A stretch of DNA of 64,000 bases from assembly GCF_002104995.1 (NCBI RefSeq), contig NW_024468249.1, positions 2,666,001-2,730,000 of the forward strand. The letters are read 5' to 3'. The stretch comes from Linderina pennispora (Eukaryota; Kickxellomycota; Kickxellomycetes; Kickxellales; Kickxellaceae). Under the pieces are notes generated by a model, which saw nothing but the letters and a program-made list of their open reading frames with translations, did not search any database and was not told the origin of the DNA. Below, one piece after another: positions 60,175 to 64,000 of this stretch. Made by a program: the position numbers and the translations under genes. Each line of letters begins with the position of its first letter. The stretch's first letter is position 1.

Positions 60175-63084
60175 ATGGAAGCTGTCAACACGATAGTCAT
60201 TCCGCGGCGACATGAGCCAGCCAAGGTGGTTGAATTCAAAGTCACAGTAGACGATGTCGTCGACAAGGACACGCCGCTGCTCACCTATGAATACCGTGTC
60301 AAAGTCGACCCAAATCAGCCCGTATCATCCGACCCTGTTCTCGAGCAGGCCCTGCGAAGGACCATTGACAAAGATGGCTACATGAAGAAGCGCGAGTATC
60401 TGCGGTCGCCGCTGGACGGCAAGGTCACGGCTATTCTGGGCAGGACTGGCGAGGTCGTCCGCCACGGCGATGCCCTGCTTGAGATTACCCAGCCGTGCGG
60501 CCATGACGTAGTCTTCAACGGCCTCTGCTCGATTTGCGGCATGGATATGACTCGGTAAGTAAACGAGCGATGGACCTGGATATATGCACATCTGGACTTT
60601 CGATGCTAGCTATCCATGTCACGCGCCTCCCCTCCACCACCTTGCGTGCTAACATCGATTCGCCGGTATTTATTTAATATAGTGTTGACCAGTCGGGCAT
60701 TGATGCGTCGAGGGCTAACATCAACATGTCACACGACGCCAAGGGCCTGCGTGTCAGCTACGAGGAGGCCAATCGGCTCGAGAGCGAGACCATGCACCGC
60801 TTGTGGAAGGCCAAGAAGCTCTCCCTGATCATCGACCTCGACCAAACAATCATCCATGCCTTCGCCTCGCAGGACCCGAGCTTTGAAAAGTGGCTCATTG
60901 AAAACTACCACGGACCCAACAGCAGTGCCAGCGAGCCGCCGACTGCCCTGCCCGACGACATTGGCGCGTTTGTATTGCCCGACGGCCCGCACCGCTACTA
61001 CATCAAGCTACGGCCAAACCTGCGCGAGTTTCTGGAGAAGATCTCGGATATGTACGAAATGCACATCTACACTATGGGCACACGCCATTACGCCGAGGCT
61101 GTTGCCGCCACAATTGATCCCGGGCACAGGTACTTCAAGGAGCGCATTCTGTCGCGCGACGAGAGCGGGTCGGTCACACACAAGACCTTGCGGCGCCTGT
61201 TCCCGTGCGACACAAGCATGGTTGTCGCCCTCGACGATCGCGCTGATGTCTGGCAGTGGTCGCCGAACCTCATCAAGGTCCAGCCATACGCCTTCTTTAG
61301 CGGCGTCGGCGATATCAACTCTGGCATGCTGCCGCCCACCACACCGATTCCACGCGCCGGACCGGATACCGACGATAACGGCAAGGAAATGGACACTGAT
61401 CAGCCCGAGGGACGCCCAGAGCCAACGCTCTCCGACAACGACCATGAGCTTACTCATATGCTCAAGGTGCTGACCCAGCTGCACCAAAACTACTATGCCA
61501 AGCTCAAGCCCTCCCTCAGTCCCGCCGCTGCCTGATGTGACAACTCTGCTGCCGCGCATGAAGAACAGTGTTCTGAAAGGAATCACTCTGGTGTTCAGCG
61601 CAGTGATCCCCATCCACCCTGGTGCTCCGCCGCCCGAGAAAAGCGATCTTTGGCGGTGGGCTGAGCAGTTTGGTGCGCGCTGCGAGACTGATGTCAGCAA
61701 GCGCACCACGCACTATGGTCGCTGGCAAACGGGATACAGCCAAAGTGCACAAGGCACGGCGTCTGAAAAACTCCAAGAGCGGAAACATGCGCAGGCACCC
61801 GCCAATCGTCGTCACTGTTGCGTGGCTGCTGGACTCTATGAGCCAGTGGACAAGGCTTGACGAGACACAGTATCTGTGGTACTGAGGAGGACAAGGATAT
61901 TGTCGATGCGCGCAACAAGCAGCTGGAAGAGGGAAACGGCGAGCCCAGCGACGAATCGTCGGTTGATGACGACGACGATAGCGGATCGGATCCCCAAAAG
62001 GCCAAGCTAGCAGCGAGCACTACCGAGCAGCCACCAGACAGCGTTATCGAGAGCATGTCGTCGTTTATTGTGCCCGCTAACGACGACCCCGCCAGCGATC
62101 CCGCAGCTTTGCCAAGCGCTTCCGGTTCCTGGGTCGCGCAAGCGCAAGTCCGAGGACACGTTGGGCGACCAGAAGAAGCCGAAGCCCGCCGCCCTACAGC
62201 GCCTAAAGGCGCAGTCTGCACGCGATGACGACTTTAGCGGCAACACCACTGATCTCGAGGAGGAGATTGAGAAGCAGGAGGCGAACTTCCGTATCCGCGA
62301 GTCGGAGGTCGAAGACTACCTTCATCACCTTGACTGGGACGATGTCGAGCGCGAGCTTGACGAGTTTATGAACGAGAGCGACTCTGACAGCGAGCGCCCG
62401 CGGACACCAGCAGGCAATTCGCACAGCAACAGCGGCGTTAATCTGCGCCAGGTCGCGATGAAACAGGCCATGCGGCAGCGCATTGGATCAAAGGATGGCG
62501 CTGAAGCGCTGGATGAGGCCCAGGCTGATAGCAGCGATGCGTTTGGCGACAGTAGCACGGACGAAAGCGAGAAGGGCGGCCAGGACCATGGTGCGAAGCA
62601 CCGGATGAAGCGGCGCAGGACACAGCACAAAGCAGCGGATACAGAAGCTGATGGGGATGCGTCGAGCTCGCCAAGACACCGTATGTCGTCACTCGCTCTC
62701 GATGTCGAGCCAGGAAATGCCAATGGTGCAGCCAATGAAGACGGTGACGACGACGAATCGGAGGAGATGGAGGAGGTCACCAGCCTCAGTTCCCGGCAGC
62801 GTTTAGCCAGGTCGCTGGGTATGTCGAACAAGCCGAAGAAGTCTATTCTTGATGACTACCGCGATAGCCGCATGGGCGAGGGCCAGGAAAAGGGCGAGTA
62901 TGACGAAGACGGCATTGATGCATCGCTGTTTGAAGGCGCCGAGGAAGGATATCGGGAAGACGACGAAGGCGAGGCAGATGAAGATGACGAGGAGGACGAG
63001 GACTGGGGCGAAGACGACGAGGATGATGATGAAAACTTTGACGACCTCATCAACGAGCTCGAAGAGGGGATCTCTGCCGACTGA
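60175..63084 (+). CDS. FCP1: RNA polymerase II CTD phosphatase Fcp1, with four +1 frameshifts
   Basis: Exon 1 is 60175-60554 (beta-barrel head and the Cys pattern CGHDV..CSICGMDM). The intron is GTAAGT...ATATAG, and exon 2 starts at 60683. The FCPH domain has DLDQT (catalytic DxDxT, ~170), HIYTMGTRHYAEAVA and the ALDDRADVW Mg motif. A BRCT domain follows (FGARCETD ... VVTVAWLLDSMSQW), then a basic stretch and a long acidic tail ending DDLINELEEGISAD, as in Fcp1's TFIIF-binding end. The frame changes +1 at about 61521-61523, 61717-61718, 61878-61879 and 62131-62133, each at a run of G or C. Fcp1 dephosphorylates Ser2 of the CTD to recycle polymerase and is essential. Errors are therefore likelier than gene death. 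Confidence 0.88.
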
Positions 63085-63517
63085 TACAATCCCATTCTTA
63101 CATGAAAAAGGCTCCCTCCTGTACCATTAATGTGTTCGTTGTAATTAAGACAATGTCTACAACACGCTGCTTCTGGCATGATGCACATTGTCCAAAGCTG
63201 AAGCTACCAGGGCTGCTGCGTGCAATTCAGCTAAACGTAGGATGTAGGGCAGCTGAGCGGCTTGAAACGTCACGGTGTCGGTGCCCTTTCCATCAAACCG
63301 AAGCCTGGATCTTGTGCCGCAACGGAACTTGAAAATGGCGCATCCCTCTCTCTTTTCAACACCACAGCTCCGATAAACTATCTGCACCCGGAGGATTAAG
63401 AGCGCCGCCAGAACCGACGCAGCGGATTAGACCCAGAGAAAAAAGTGCGCAGGCGGATTTCGCGATTTGGCCCAATGCCGAATCATGTGGCACGGAACGT
63501 GAAAGCCAGAAACTGCT
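63085..63517. other. Intergenic stretch
   Basis: About 430 bp between FCP1 and the second hydrolase gene. No gene is supported. Confidence 0.45.
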
Positions 63518-63524
63518 TATAAAT
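63518..63524 (+). promoter_or_regulatory. TATA box of second alpha/beta hydrolase
   Basis: TATAAAT lies 77 bp upstream of the ATG at 63601, followed by a pyrimidine-rich leader. Confidence 0.55.
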
Positions 63525-63600
63525 CACGATCTCTCGCCGCATTTCGCAAACGGCTTCATTTTTTCACCGCCATACACTTGTCTTTTCGGTTTCTTTACCC

Positions 63601-64000
63601 ATGAATGTTGCCAGGCGTGTGTTTGACGGTGCGCGCAAGGGCCAGCGGATCGTTGCAAATGTTTACCAGTCCTCGACGCCCAAGCCCTCGGGCTACTCCA
63701 TGACCTTGCTCTTATCCCACGCCAACGGGTTCCACAAGGAGCTCTGGGAGCCGGTCCTTGAGCAGCTCTTCTCCGCCCAATCGTCGCGGCCCTGGAGCAT
63801 CAGCCAGGCAGTCGCGATCGATTCGTACAACCACGGAGACAGCGCCGTTCTGAACCGCGAGTCAGTTGCGATTGAGGAGTTCTCGACCTGGTTCAACAAT
63901 GCCAGCGACATCCTGGCAGTTGTGCGGCAGCTGGGCGTGCGCCAGAACGTAATTGGCATTGGCCACTCGTGGGGTGCAGCATCGATGCTTTTGGCGGAGG
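63601..64000 (+). CDS. Alpha/beta hydrolase, partial at right edge
   Basis: The first 133 codons are present from ATG 63601. The protein is a close paralogue of the hydrolase at 25009-25949. Shared blocks are FDGARKGQRIVANVYQS, LLLSHANGFHKELWEPVLEQ, NHGDSAVLN and SDILAVVRQLGVRQNVIGIG, followed by the nucleophile elbow GHSWGAA. The frame is clean as far as it goes. It lacks only the C-terminal half with the catalytic His, which lies beyond the window. The substrate is unknown; cytosolic or peroxisomal hydrolase by family. Confidence 0.88.
   Translation, partial: MNVARRVFDGARKGQRIVANVYQSSTPKPSGYSMTLLLSHANGFHKELWEPVLEQLFSAQSSRPWSISQAVAIDSYNHGDSAVLNRESVAIEEFSTWFNNASDILAVVRQLGVRQNVIGIGHSWGAASMLLAE

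Noticed and set aside
61530-61890. Programmed +1 frameshifting at TGA in FCP1
   Set aside because: Two of four shifts lie at TGA, but all four are explained by one surplus base in a G/C run, so I prefer sequence error; kept as a testable alternative in the findings.
1-64000. tRNA, 5S rRNA, snRNA or telomere repeats
   Set aside because: Looked for GGTTCGA-type B boxes, U6-like starts and simple telomeric arrays; only isolated matches without the rest of the structure.

Overview
The window is nuclear DNA from a compact fungal genome. Intergenic gaps are short, introns are few and small (about 60-205 bp, GTAAGT-like donors), and TATA boxes sit about 75-185 bp upstream of several starts. Many gene pairs converge with only 14-55 bp between stop codons. 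The gene content is that of an early-diverging fungus, and best fits Kickxellomycotina (Coemansia-like). The reasons are an Integrator subunit 8 homologue, degraded eukaryotic TnpB-like (Fanzor) elements, a lineage-type multicopy leucine-rich/F-box-like family, and otherwise ordinary fungal housekeeping genes. The organism call is an inference, not proven.

Layout. 0-3.3 kb: a leucine-rich family member cut by the left edge, a gene-free stretch, then a 5'-truncated Fanzor remnant. 3.6-16.1 kb: SPX-SLC13 phosphate transporter, METTL21-like methyltransferase, an unknown small protein, a pfkB sugar kinase with four exons, TSC10, URC4 and INTS8. 16.3-19 kb: a broken leucine-rich family gene and an AT-rich gap. 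19-30.6 kb: MYST acetyltransferase, LSM3, an unknown helical protein, a hexokinase-like pseudoenzyme, a frameshifted alpha/beta hydrolase, TAF1 and a small kinase-like protein. 30.7-32.4 kb: a second, internally deleted Fanzor copy. 32.4-42 kb: SUN-domain SLP1-like protein, APH-family kinase, PH-domain protein, a Q/H-rich tail-anchored protein and a large N-glycosylated membrane protein. 42-46.7 kb: a gene-poor accessory island with a tiny secreted cysteine-rich peptide gene and a dead paralogue of the membrane glycoprotein. 46.8-64 kb: TBCC, F-BAR/DEP/RhoGAP protein, mS41, a His-rich protein, SRP19, a formin-like GBD/FH3-only protein, NUDT19-like Nudix, a FAR1-domain polyQ protein, DDI1, FCP1, and the start of a second alpha/beta hydrolase.

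Several genes serve RNA polymerase II expression (TAF1, FCP1, INTS8, MYST HAT, LSM3), but as scattered housekeeping loci rather than a cluster. The strongest candidates for something new are the secreted peptide at 43289-43432, the two complementary Fanzor remnants, the inactive hexokinase, and the formin-regulatory-only protein. Five same-sign 1-nt frameshifts at G/C runs between 59.2 and 62.2 kb (DDI1, FCP1) look more like base-calling errors than biology and should be checked before those genes are called broken.
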